Assembly: GCA_016178785.1 (NCBI GenBank)
Contig: JACOSO010000059.1
Span: forward strand, 1 to 64,000
Direction of reading: 5' to 3'
From: Bacteroidota bacterium
GTDB taxonomy: Bacteria; Bacteroidota; Bacteroidia; Cytophagales; Cyclobacteriaceae
Length of the DNA: 64,000 nt
How positions within the stretch are numbered: position 1 is the first letter of the stretch; every line of letters begins with the position of its first letter. Shown in pieces: positions 17,315 to 25,304 of the stretch. The notes beneath the pieces are model-generated. The model ran no database searches. It was not told where the DNA came from and worked only from the letters and a program-made list of their open reading frames with translations. Position numbers and translations under genes: made by a program.

Positions 17315-19968
17315 TGTAAGCCAATCAATCGTTCCTCCAATGACCTAATCTTCGTCTCCGCATCAGTTTTCTTTTTCTGTTCGAGTTCGATTACCTGAGG
17401 AGGAGCACCAGCTACAAATTTCTCGTTGGAAAGTTTTTTCATTACTGAAGAGAGGAAACCTTTGTTATACTCGAGCTCTTTTAAGATTTCTTCTTTCTCT
17501 TTTGCTGTATCTACCTTTCCCGCGAGCGGAATATAAAACTCGTGTGTGCCAACCATAAACGAAGTGGCGTTAGAGATTTTTTCAGCCACAGAGTCAATCG
17601 ATTTTAGGTTTGATAGTTTTTTTATTGCCGAAGCAAATCGGTCAATTTCTTTAGCCACGCCATTCACACTTAGTGCTAAACTCTCTTTAGGTGAAAGCCC
17701 TTTGGAGTTGCGTACGTTACGCACCTGAGTTACAACTTCGAATGCAACTTCACTCTGAGAAATTATTTTCTCATCAAATAATTTAGCTTTTGGCCATTCG
17801 GAAATAATAATACAATCTTCTTGTTTCTTCTCATTCAACTCATGCCACAACTCTTCCGTGATAAAAGGCATAAACGGATGCAACAATTTTAAAATTGATT
17901 CAAAGAAAGAAACCGTCTTCTGATAAGAAACTTCATCGATCGGTTTTCCAAATTCAGGTTTTACAATCTCCAGGTACCATGAGCAGAAATCGTCCCACAC
18001 TAACTTATAAAGCAAGTGCAGGGCATCTGACATTCTGTATTTTGTGAAGTGATCTTCCAGCTCATGAATGGATTGGTTCAACTTTGACTCGAACCACTCG
18101 ATGGCAACTTTGTTTTCTTCAGGTTGTGCGTGTTTCGAAACTTCCCATCCTTTCACAAGACGAAACGCATTCCAGATTTTGTTCGCAAAATTTCTTCCTT
18201 GTTCGCAGAGCTTTTCGTCAAATAGTAAATCATTTCCTGCAGGTGAACTGAAGAGCATTCCTGTGCGCACACCATCTGCTCCGTAGTTTTTGATCAGCTC
18301 GAGCGAATCAGGCGAATTGCCAAGTGACTTCGACATTTTTCTACCAAGTTTGTCACGAACAACACCGGTGAGATAAACATCTTCGAAAGGCTTTTCATCC
18401 ATGTATTCGTAACCTGCAATGATCATGCGTGCTACCCAAAAGAAAAGGATTTCAGGTGCAGTTACCAGAACCTTGGTTGGATAGAAGAATTTAAGATCAG
18501 CGTTTTGAGAGGCATTGATCTTTCCGTTTTCAAAATATTTCTCGTTAAAGCCTTTAAATACTTCTATTGGCCACAACCAGCTTGATGCCCAAGTATCGAG
18601 TACATCTGAGTCTTGAGTCAACTTTGAACTTTTAACTTTGAACTTTGAATAATAAAGTTTCTTTGCTTCTTCCTCATTTTCAGCAACCACATAATTCCCT
18701 GCTTCGTCATACCAAGCCGGAATGCGATGTCCCCACCACAACTGCCTGGAGATACACCAGTCGCGTACATTTTCCATCCAGTGACGATAGGTGTTCTTGA
18801 ATTTAGGAGGATACAATTTGATCTCGTCATTCTCTACAGCATCTTTAGCGCGAACAGAAATCTCTTTCATCTTCACAAACCACTGCAATGATAGTTTCGG
18901 CTCGACAACAGAGTTCGTCCTTTCACTTCGCCCGATTCGTGTAACGAATTCTTCTTCTTTAACCAAATGTCCGGCCTCTCTCAAATCTCTTACCATTTCC
19001 TTACGAACGGCAAATCGATCCTTCCCAACAAATTTTGGGAGCTCACATTTTTCGTTTAGCGTTCCGTCATCGTTGATTGTGTCAATAACAGGAAGCTTAT
19101 GTCGAAGGCCGATTTCATAGTCGTTCACATCATGAGCTGGCGTTACTTTCAAGCAACCTGTACCAAAAGTTTTATCTACGTAGTCATCAGCGATCACTGG
19201 GATCTCACGTAGAATAAAGGGCACCAGTACTTTTTTACCTATCAAGTTTTTGTAGCGCTCATCTGAAGGATTCACTGCAATGGCCACATCACCCATGATC
19301 GTTTCAGGTCGTTGAGTGGCGATAGTGATCCACTCTTCAGTGTCTTTCATTTTATAGCGAACCGAATAAAGCACTGAACGCTCACCTTCTTCTTTATACA
19401 AAACTTCTTCATTCGAAAGAGCCGTCTTCGCTTCGCAATCCCAGTTGATCATGCGCAGTCCCCGGTAGATATAGCCCTTGTTGTAGAGATCAACAAAAAC
19501 TTTGATCACGGCCTTGTAGTAATCAGGATCCATGGTGAAGTGCGTGCGTTCCCAATCGCAAGAGGCCCCCAGTTTTTTTAGTTGATCGAGGATGATACCG
19601 CCATACTTTTCTTTCCACTCCCACGCATATTTTAAAAACTCATCACGTGAAAGTGAAGATTTCTTGATCCCCTTTTCCCTAAGCATAGCTACCACGCGAG
19701 CTTCTGTCGCAATCGAAGCGTGATCGGTGCCTGGTACCCAACAGGCTTTTTTGCCTTCCATACGTGCTTTGCGGATGAGTACATCTTGAATAGTGTTATT
19801 GAGCATGTGCCCCATGTGCAACACACCTGTAACATTAGGAGGAGGAATGACTATGCTATAAGGTTCTTTATCTGCGGACGGCTCAGCATGGAAAAAACCT
19901 TGCTCCATCCAGTATTGATACCATTTGTTTTCCGTTTCGGCCGGGTTGTATTTAGTTGAGAGCGCCAT
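17311..19968 (-). CDS. valS: Valyl-tRNA synthetase with heptad-repeat insertion
   Basis: This 885-residue class I synthetase charges tRNA-Val. Present are the HIGH-type motif NVTGVLHMGHMLNN, the CP1 editing domain (GTGCLKVTPAHDVNDYEIG), the DVLDTWASSWLWP motif, KMSKSLGN, an anticodon-binding domain and a C-terminal coiled-coil arm (KEKEEILKELEYNKGF). Within it, residues YYSKFKVKSSKLTQDSD, immediately before DVLDTW, are encoded by four copies of an AACTTTN heptad (18620-18647 on the plus strand). The frame is intact and all catalytic motifs remain, so the enzyme should be functional. A TATTTTTG box lies about 30 bp upstream, but no good -33 element was found. Confidence 0.97.
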   Translation of the reverse strand: MALSTKYNPAETENKWYQYWMEQGFFHAEPSADKEPYSIVIPPPNVTGVLHMGHMLNNTIQDVLIRKARMEGKKACWVPGTDHASIATEARVVAMLREKGIKKSSLSRDEFLKYAWEWKEKYGGIILDQLKKLGASCDWERTHFTMDPDYYKAVIKVFVDLYNKGYIYRGLRMINWDCEAKTALSNEEVLYKEEGERSVLYSVRYKMKDTEEWITIATQRPETIMGDVAIAVNPSDERYKNLIGKKVLVPFILREIPVIADDYVDKTFGTGCLKVTPAHDVNDYEIGLRHKLPVIDTINDDGTLNEKCELPKFVGKDRFAVRKEMVRDLREAGHLVKEEEFVTRIGRSERTNSVVEPKLSLQWFVKMKEISVRAKDAVENDEIKLYPPKFKNTYRHWMENVRDWCISRQLWWGHRIPAWYDEAGNYVVAENEEEAKKLYYSKFKVKSSKLTQDSDVLDTWASSWLWPIEVFKGFNEKYFENGKINASQNADLKFFYPTKVLVTAPEILFFWVARMIIAGYEYMDEKPFEDVYLTGVVRDKLGRKMSKSLGNSPDSLELIKNYGADGVRTGMLFSSPAGNDLLFDEKLCEQGRNFANKIWNAFRLVKGWEVSKHAQPEENKVAIEWFESKLNQSIHELEDHFTKYRMSDALHLLYKLVWDDFCSWYLEIVKPEFGKPIDEVSYQKTVSFFESILKLLHPFMPFITEELWHELNEKKQEDCIIISEWPKAKLFDEKIISQSEVAFEVVTQVRNVRNSKGLSPKESLALSVNGVAKEIDRFASAIKKLSNLKSIDSVAEKISNATSFMVGTHEFYIPLAGKVDTAKEKEEILKELEYNKGFLSSVMKKLSNEKFVAGAPPQVIELEQKKKTDAETKIRSLEERLIGLH
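18620..18649. repeat. AACTTTN heptad tandem repeat inside valS
   Basis: There are four consecutive heptads on the plus strand: AACTTTG, AACTTTT, AACTTTG and AACTTTG, followed by AA. The array is 28 bp, not a multiple of three, yet the valS frame is kept. It encodes a lysine- and serine-rich loop just N-terminal to a conserved synthetase motif. The period matches that of intergenic arrays elsewhere in the window. Confidence 0.85.
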
Positions 19969-20120
19969 GGACTTGAAGAATAACTCTGATTAAGTCGGCA
20001 AAAATAGAAAATGCCCGCGACTTAGCGATAAAAAAAAAGTCACTTAGTAAGAGCGACTGTTCGATAATTTTTACGCTGGCACGCAGAAATATACTGTGCC
20101 TGCGTTTTTACAGTTATGTA

Positions 20121-20735
20121 TTACTTTTCTGTGTAGCTGAAAACGGTTGACCCAATAACCGCACCAGCGAGCGGAGCAACAATGTAAAGCCATACTTTAG
20201 AAAGGGAGCTGTTGCCACCCACCAGTGTATCAATTAAGCAAGGACCAAAACCTACAGCGGGATTGAAAGCACCGCCAGAGATTCCTCCACCGGCAAAGGC
20301 TGCAGCCAAAACCGTGAAGCCTATTGCGAGGCCAAAATAATTGTTACCCGATGTTGCTTTTGATACAGCCACGTTCAGCACCACAGACACCAATGCAAAT
20401 GTGAAAATGATTTCTATTAAGAGTGCAGCTATTGTCGAAGATGACGGATTTGGACTAGGAGCAAATGTATTTCCTGTGATGACATAAGCAATCAATGCAG
20501 CTGCGATGCTTCCAACAATTTGGAAGACCATATACATCCCTGCATCTTTTGTGTCGATTTTCTTTTGGAGCAATATCGCAAGTGTGACTGCGGGGTTGTA
20601 GTGTGCACCTGATACATGCCCGCCCATATAGATCATCACCATCAGCACACTGCCGATAGCTAAGGGGTTTCCCGTAAGCCCGATAACAAGCACGAGAAAA
20701 AAAGTGCCAATCAATTCGACAAGATATTTTTTCAT
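20121..20735 (-). CDS. MIP-family aquaporin with non-canonical selectivity filter
   Basis: This 204-residue channel has six transmembrane helices and two half-helices carrying NPA boxes: GAHYNPAVTLA in the first half and GAFNPAVGFGP in the second. In typical aquaporins and glycerol channels the second box reads NPAR, and the Arg forms part of the aromatic/arginine filter. Here that position is Val, so selectivity may differ from AqpZ or GlpF. It is shorter than most bacterial members (about 230) owing to tight loops. It stands alone, with 152 bp to valS downstream, and the methyltransferase gene ends 74 bp upstream of its start. The substrate (water, gas, a small neutral solute) cannot be decided from sequence. 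Confidence 0.9.
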   Translation of the reverse strand: MKKYLVELIGTFFLVLVIGLTGNPLAIGSVLMVMIYMGGHVSGAHYNPAVTLAILLQKKIDTKDAGMYMVFQIVGSIAAALIAYVITGNTFAPSPNPSSSTIAALLIEIIFTFALVSVVLNVAVSKATSGNNYFGLAIGFTVLAAAFAGGGISGGAFNPAVGFGPCLIDTLVGGNSSLSKVWLYIVAPLAGAVIGSTVFSYTEK

Positions 20736-20809
20736 GATGAAATGGTTTAAAATTTTTGGAGTCTCAAATATAAAGTCAGAAGGCAGAGTTGCAACGACTT
20801 ATTGGAAAT

Positions 20810-21520
20810 TTAAGTTTTCCATATTACTACTTCCCATCGAAATGCCCAGCGCCAACTCACTGAATAATTTCTTATCCCTGCCTGGCTGAGGATTCCTTCA
20901 ATTTCCTTTCTTGAAAAACCCCTTAACACAGAAAGGGGAGCATCAAATTTTACCATCGCAGATTTTGAGAAAAGTTTTGTCAAAAGTTTAATCGAGTAGT
21001 AAGCGAGAGGATGGCGATGAAGATCGTTAATTACTATTCCAATTCTACTTAGCGCATAAAGTTTCTTTATGATTTCAGCCAATTGCGCAGAGGTGAAATG
21101 GTGAAAGAATAAGGTGGCAGTAGCTACATCACATGTTTTCGATTCAAATTCTTTAGAGAAGATGTTGATCGTTTCAAAATTGATGTTGGCAAAATCTCGA
21201 GTATTGTTCTTCGCATATTCGATGATATTGGGATTAGCGTCAACTCCAATGAGATTTATGGGGGTTTTTCTTTTTGAAAATTCCTTAGACAGAAGAATAA
21301 GCATATCGCCACCACCGCAACCCAGATCAATGACCTCGAGAGAGGAGGAAATTTTTTTTTGAAGCAATGAATTGATTCCGTTAACTGTAATCTGATTGCC
21401 ACCTAATTTTCGATTGATGAATTCAAGCTCGCGCAATGTCTGATCAACCACTTCACCTTTGCAATTCAGATCGTCCATGATTTCAATTGCATTTGACCGT
21501 TCTGAAAAAATAGATTTCAT
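20810..21520 (-). CDS. Class I SAM-dependent methyltransferase
   Basis: This 236-residue protein has motif I VIDLGCGGGDMLIL, the acidic end of strand 2 in IGVDANPN, and DVATATLFFHHF in the substrate region. Its start overlaps the type III polyketide synthase stop by ATGA, so the two are translationally coupled. The C-terminal region (VLRGFSRKEIEGILSQAGI) is typical of small-molecule methyltransferases acting on phenols, quinones or polyketides. From context I infer that it methylates the aromatic product of the neighbouring polyketide synthase, in the manner of SrsB in Streptomyces. The exact position (O or C) cannot be predicted. Confidence 0.88.
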   Translation of the reverse strand: MKSIFSERSNAIEIMDDLNCKGEVVDQTLRELEFINRKLGGNQITVNGINSLLQKKISSSLEVIDLGCGGGDMLILLSKEFSKRKTPINLIGVDANPNIIEYAKNNTRDFANINFETINIFSKEFESKTCDVATATLFFHHFTSAQLAEIIKKLYALSRIGIVINDLHRHPLAYYSIKLLTKLFSKSAMVKFDAPLSVLRGFSRKEIEGILSQAGIRNYSVSWRWAFRWEVVIWKT

Positions 21521-22608
21521 GCTACATGAACTTGTAGGAGCACGCTTTCTAAGGTAAGCCCAGGGCCAAACGCCATGCCCATCATATATTCTTTGTTGTT
21601 TTGAGCGGAGAGGCCTGCAAGTATTTCTTTGAGTACAAAAATCACCGTGGGCGATGACATGTTTCCATATTCGCGAAGGACTTTAGTTGACGCAGTTAGC
21701 TTTCCGTCTTTGAGGTTTAATTCTTTCCCCACAGTTTCGAGAATTTTTTTTCCCCCGGGATGAATGGCGAAGTGATGTACCTGGTCTAAATCGATTTTCT
21801 TTTTTTGAGTCAGTGAAGCCAGCAACTTGTGAATTCCTTCTTGCAGGATTTGCGGAACATATGAAGAGAGCTTCATTTCAAAACCAAGATCGCCAATGCT
21901 CCAGGCCATGTGCTGCTCTTCACTGGTAACGATGTCGCTGTGAAAACCTTCGAGTGAATAATTAATTCCATCCTTAGGCCTTGACTCAACTAGCATTGCT
22001 GCTGATCCATCGGCAAACAAGGCATTAGCCAAAATGTTGTTTTCCGTAAAATCTTTTTGAAAATGTATGCTGCACAGCTCAGTACAAACGATAAGAACTT
22101 TTGCGCTGACGTTTGCCTTACAAATAGAATCGGCAACTTTCAGCGCATTGATTGCGGCATAACAGCCCATGAAGTTGATGCATATTCGTTCGGTTGATGT
22201 AGAAAGAGAAAGCGCGCGCACAATATCTATATCAAGGCCGGGAGCATACATGCCGGTGCAGCTTACTGTGATCAAATGAGTTACCTGCCTGATTTCCGCA
22301 TCGTCAATGCTTTTTTTTATAGCGTTCAAACTTAACGTGCATGCGTACTCGCGATAGACTTGCATCCGCTTGGCGGTGGATGGAAAGGGTTCAAGGCCTT
22401 TTGTGTTCGGATAAAATGTGAAATCATTTTCTTTCCCGTAATCATTTAAAACTGAATACCTTGTGTTTATTGCACTTGCCCTAAAAACAGCGTGCATTTT
22501 TCTTCGCTCTGTCTCGTCAAGAATAATTCGCTCCATGAACTTAGCAATTGCGGTTTGCTCGAATCTATTTTCTGGAACTGCTGTGCCGATGGAAGTGATG
22601 AATGACAT
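21517..22608 (-). CDS. Type III polyketide synthase (chalcone synthase-like)
   Basis: This 363-residue thiolase-fold enzyme keeps the catalytic triad. The nucleophile is Cys149 (NFMGCYAAINAL), with His283 (FAIHPGGKKIL) and Asn316 (YGNMSSPTVIFVL). The last motif and overall length distinguish type III synthases from FabH. The family condenses a starter acyl-CoA or acyl thioester with malonyl-CoA and cyclises the chain to resorcinols, pyrones or phloroglucinols. Neighbours are a methyltransferase (ATGA overlap) and, 142 bp upstream on the same strand, an FAD monooxygenase/reductase. This set resembles the srsA-srsB-srsC logic of phenolic lipid synthesis. The starter unit and product are unknown. 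Confidence 0.93.
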   Translation of the reverse strand: MSFITSIGTAVPENRFEQTAIAKFMERIILDETERRKMHAVFRASAINTRYSVLNDYGKENDFTFYPNTKGLEPFPSTAKRMQVYREYACTLSLNAIKKSIDDAEIRQVTHLITVSCTGMYAPGLDIDIVRALSLSTSTERICINFMGCYAAINALKVADSICKANVSAKVLIVCTELCSIHFQKDFTENNILANALFADGSAAMLVESRPKDGINYSLEGFHSDIVTSEEQHMAWSIGDLGFEMKLSSYVPQILQEGIHKLLASLTQKKKIDLDQVHHFAIHPGGKKILETVGKELNLKDGKLTASTKVLREYGNMSSPTVIFVLKEILAGLSAQNNKEYMMGMAFGPGLTLESVLLQVHVA

Positions 22609-22750
22609 GATTAGTCAAGATACAAGATTTGAAATTCCGATTCTAATTTGTTCTCAATTGTCAGGTAAAAGACTTCCTGAAGTATTTCAGCTTACAAATC
22701 GCGGATTTCAAATTCCCAATTTAGCGTGAAGAAATCTGAAATTTGTAATC

Positions 22751-23860
22751 TTAAAAAGGATTTCCGTGAGTGTTCTTCACAATTTGATTCGCGATAAACT
22801 TTGAATGGATGGGAAGGTTCACAGCGATGTTGGATACAAATTCATTCCCAAAAAGTTTTTGGACTTGTCGGCCGAACCACAAGTGACTCGCAAATTCTTT
22901 TTTCCAGATTGCAGTGTATTTTTTTTCCAATTGCCTCCGAGTAATGGAGTTGTTGCAAAAATCAGCAATGAGTTCTGCGGCAAGTTTCGCTGAACGGATG
23001 GCCATCGCCATTCCGTTGCCACAAAGTGGTGTGATCATACCCGCGGCATCGCCCAACATGAGCAAGTGATTGAAAACGGGCTCTTTCGTTTCGAAAGAAA
23101 TTTCGTTGATAGTTTCGGGCTTATCAAAAAGAAAATCGGAGTTTTCGAAAATATCTCTAAGAAGAGGGTTTTTCTTGAGAACTTTTTTTTCAAGGTTTTC
23201 AATACTGCCCGATTGCCTCAGTTTTTCGCGATGGACCAAATAACACAAATTGGTTTTGCTGCCTTCTATGTTGCTGATGCCGCAGTAACCTCCCTCAAAA
23301 TTATGAAGTGCGATGAGGTGGTCAGGGTGATCCGTTTTGATATGATACTTCACTCCAACATAAGGGGAGCGCTTGTTTACAAAATTTCTTTTAAACTCAA
23401 GGTCGAGTTTTGATCGCTTGCCGAAAGCGCAAAGCACAAGATCTGCAGTTAACGTTTTGTTGTTACTCTGAACGTGAAATTCATCTTCATCGAAAAGAAT
23501 GCTCGTAACTTCGTCATTCAATAAAAAATTGACCCCGCTTTTTTTAGCCTCCTCGTAAAGAAAATGATCGAACGAAAAACGACTGATTCCAAAACCCCCG
23601 AGATCAAGAGCGAGCATAGAGCTTTTGCCCGCTGCGGAGCTTAGTTGAAAAGTAGAAATAACTGGAAGTTTAAATTCTTTAGGGAATAAATTCTGCGAAA
23701 GAAGAAACGGAAGTGTTTCATTAGAGATATACTCGCCACAAACACGATGAAAGGGGTAAGTCTTCTTTTCGATTAGCGTTACTTTAATTCCTTTTCGTGC
23801 AAGCAAAATACTGGCTACCAATCCTGCTAATCCGCCACCAACGATGATTATGTTTTTCAT
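22751..23860 (-). CDS. FAD-dependent oxidoreductase (geranylgeranyl-reductase/hydroxylase-like)
   Basis: This 369-residue flavoprotein has an N-terminal dinucleotide fold IIIVGGGLAGLVASILLARKG, a conserved CGEYIS segment after strand 2, and the second FAD motif MLGDAAGMITPLCGNGMAMA. It belongs to the group-A monooxygenase / geranylgeranyl reductase-like class. Its position directly before the type III polyketide synthase suggests oxidation or reduction of the polyketide ring, or of a lipid substrate. This is inference from context, since the sequence alone does not separate hydroxylases from isoprenoid reductases. A 142 bp spacer with weak heptad character separates it from the polyketide synthase gene. 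Confidence 0.87.
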   Translation of the reverse strand: MKNIIIVGGGLAGLVASILLARKGIKVTLIEKKTYPFHRVCGEYISNETLPFLLSQNLFPKEFKLPVISTFQLSSAAGKSSMLALDLGGFGISRFSFDHFLYEEAKKSGVNFLLNDEVTSILFDEDEFHVQSNNKTLTADLVLCAFGKRSKLDLEFKRNFVNKRSPYVGVKYHIKTDHPDHLIALHNFEGGYCGISNIEGSKTNLCYLVHREKLRQSGSIENLEKKVLKKNPLLRDIFENSDFLFDKPETINEISFETKEPVFNHLLMLGDAAGMITPLCGNGMAMAIRSAKLAAELIADFCNNSITRRQLEKKYTAIWKKEFASHLWFGRQVQKLFGNEFVSNIAVNLPIHSKFIANQIVKNTHGNPF

Positions 23861-23881
23861 TTTGGAGGATAAATCGCTGCG

Positions 23882-25246
23882 CTAAGACTTAACGCTCTTC
23901 ACTTTCAGCGTGATGCCCTCAGTGCCGATCACTTCAACAGCTTCTCCTTTCTGAATATATTCTCCTCTTGTAAAAGCATCATACACATTTTCATCGATCA
24001 TCACTTTGCCGCTTGGGCGAAGAACGGTGTGTGCCGTTCCTGTTTTACCGACAAGACTTTTTTCCGTAGAGCGTACACTGTAGCCTTGTGAACTTTCTTG
24101 CGTATCGGTGAGTGCAATTTTCCTGAATGCTTTTGTCTCAGTAAGTTTTGCGCCACCAAAAAATAGAAGTAAAACCCCGCCAGCGAGCCCGCCCACAGCA
24201 GCAAAGGTTGCTTTTATTATATCACCTAGAGGCACGAATTCAAAATTGAAGAAATCATTATTGAGCATGATGAGAATGAGGGAGGTCACGGTGAGCGCGA
24301 TACCCGTAATTCCGGCAACACCAAACCCCGGAATGATAAATATTTCAGCAGCAAGCAAAATGATGCCCACCATCAACGCGATGATTTCCCAATATTCGGC
24401 AAGACCATTGAGGTAATAAGGAACCAAATAGAATACCAGAGCTACGAGCGCAGCGCCAATCGGGAAGACCGCACCTGGTGTTTGGAGTTCAAAATATATC
24501 CCGCCAATGATAATGAGGATCAAAAGCCCGCTGATGAATGGATTGAGAAAAAACGCAATTATTCTTTCTGTAGCTCCAAGTGTGAAATGATCAATCTCAT
24601 AGTTGTCGATTTTATTTCGCTTAAGAATTTCTTCAATAGAATTGACTTTTGCTTCGCAATAATGATACTTGATTGCTTCATTGGTGGTAAGCGTAATTAC
24701 TTTGCCCGCTTGTTTGATACTGTCGACCACCACACGTTCGTCCACCATACCTTCGGCAATGCGAGGATCGCGGTGATTTTCTTCGGCAGTCGATCGCATG
24801 ATTGACCGCATGTATGATTGGTATTTGTCGGGTGCGGCTTTGCCATCGCCTTCTACAACGGTGGCAGCGCCAATGCTCGCACCTGGCGACATATAAATGC
24901 TATCGCACGCAATAGAGATTAAAGCACCGGCTGATGCAGCATCAGAATTAATGAAAACCCAAATCGGCTTTTTGAAATCCATGATCAAGTCGACAATTTC
25001 CTTGGCATCAGTGAGCACGCCTCCGTATGTGTCCATGTCAACAACCACATAATCAGCATTCGTTTTCTCGGCATGTTCGAGTGAAAGTTTCACATAGCGC
25101 AACATGCGTGGGTCAATCTCAGCCTTGATGTCCATTACCATTACTTTCGATTTATCCATCAAAGATTTAGCGGGCGTGGACCTCTGAGCGTACAATCCCA
25201 GAGCAGAAAAAATAAAAACAAAGGCAAAAAGCAGTCTTCGAATCAT
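23882..25246 (-). CDS. NfeD/SppA-type membrane serine protease
   Basis: This protein is about 454 residues from ATG 25246 (a TTG lies 9 bp further up). A signal peptide (MIRRLLFAFVFIFSALGLYAQ) leads into a ClpP-fold periplasmic protease domain. Ser105 lies in SDAASAGALISIACD and Lys141 in APDKYQSYMRS, the Ser-Lys dyad of long-form NfeD proteins. Then come five or six transmembrane helices (about 235-370) and a C-terminal OB-fold domain (GKTGTAHTVLRPSGKV). Known relatives cleave hydrophobic peptides or stomatin-type proteins. Long NfeD genes are often beside SPFH/stomatin genes. Here no SPFH gene is adjacent, although two lie elsewhere in the window. It is divergent from the LysM gene. Confidence 0.93.
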   Translation of the reverse strand: MIRRLLFAFVFIFSALGLYAQRSTPAKSLMDKSKVMVMDIKAEIDPRMLRYVKLSLEHAEKTNADYVVVDMDTYGGVLTDAKEIVDLIMDFKKPIWVFINSDAASAGALISIACDSIYMSPGASIGAATVVEGDGKAAPDKYQSYMRSIMRSTAEENHRDPRIAEGMVDERVVVDSIKQAGKVITLTTNEAIKYHYCEAKVNSIEEILKRNKIDNYEIDHFTLGATERIIAFFLNPFISGLLILIIIGGIYFELQTPGAVFPIGAALVALVFYLVPYYLNGLAEYWEIIALMVGIILLAAEIFIIPGFGVAGITGIALTVTSLILIMLNNDFFNFEFVPLGDIIKATFAAVGGLAGGVLLLFFGGAKLTETKAFRKIALTDTQESSQGYSVRSTEKSLVGKTGTAHTVLRPSGKVMIDENVYDAFTRGEYIQKGEAVEVIGTEGITLKVKSVKS

Positions 25247-25256
25247 CGTTATCAAA

Positions 25257-25289
25257 TTGTATTTTTGTATAAAGATAGCTTACGTTTTG
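25257..25289 (+). promoter_or_regulatory. Candidate Bacteroidota promoter for the LysM gene
   Basis: A TTG (25257) stands 21 nt before TACGTTTT (25281-25288), one mismatch from the TAnnTTTG -7 consensus. It lies immediately upstream of ATG 25305, so the mRNA leader would be very short. An open frame beginning with this same TTG is therefore not taken as the gene start. Confidence 0.4.
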
Positions 25290-25304
25290 CAAATGGATTG
25301 GATC

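Noticed and set aside
20073-20105. Hairpin ACGCTGGCAC/GTGCCTGCGT between valS and the aquaporin gene, as an aquaporin terminator
   Set aside because: The T-run is on the plus-strand side, while both flanking genes are on minus; in the minus transcript the stem is followed by As.
21517-22608. FabH-type ketoacyl-ACP synthase III
   Set aside because: Length of 363 and the YGNMSSPTVIFVL motif fit type III polyketide synthases better; the neighbouring methyltransferase and flavoprotein agree.
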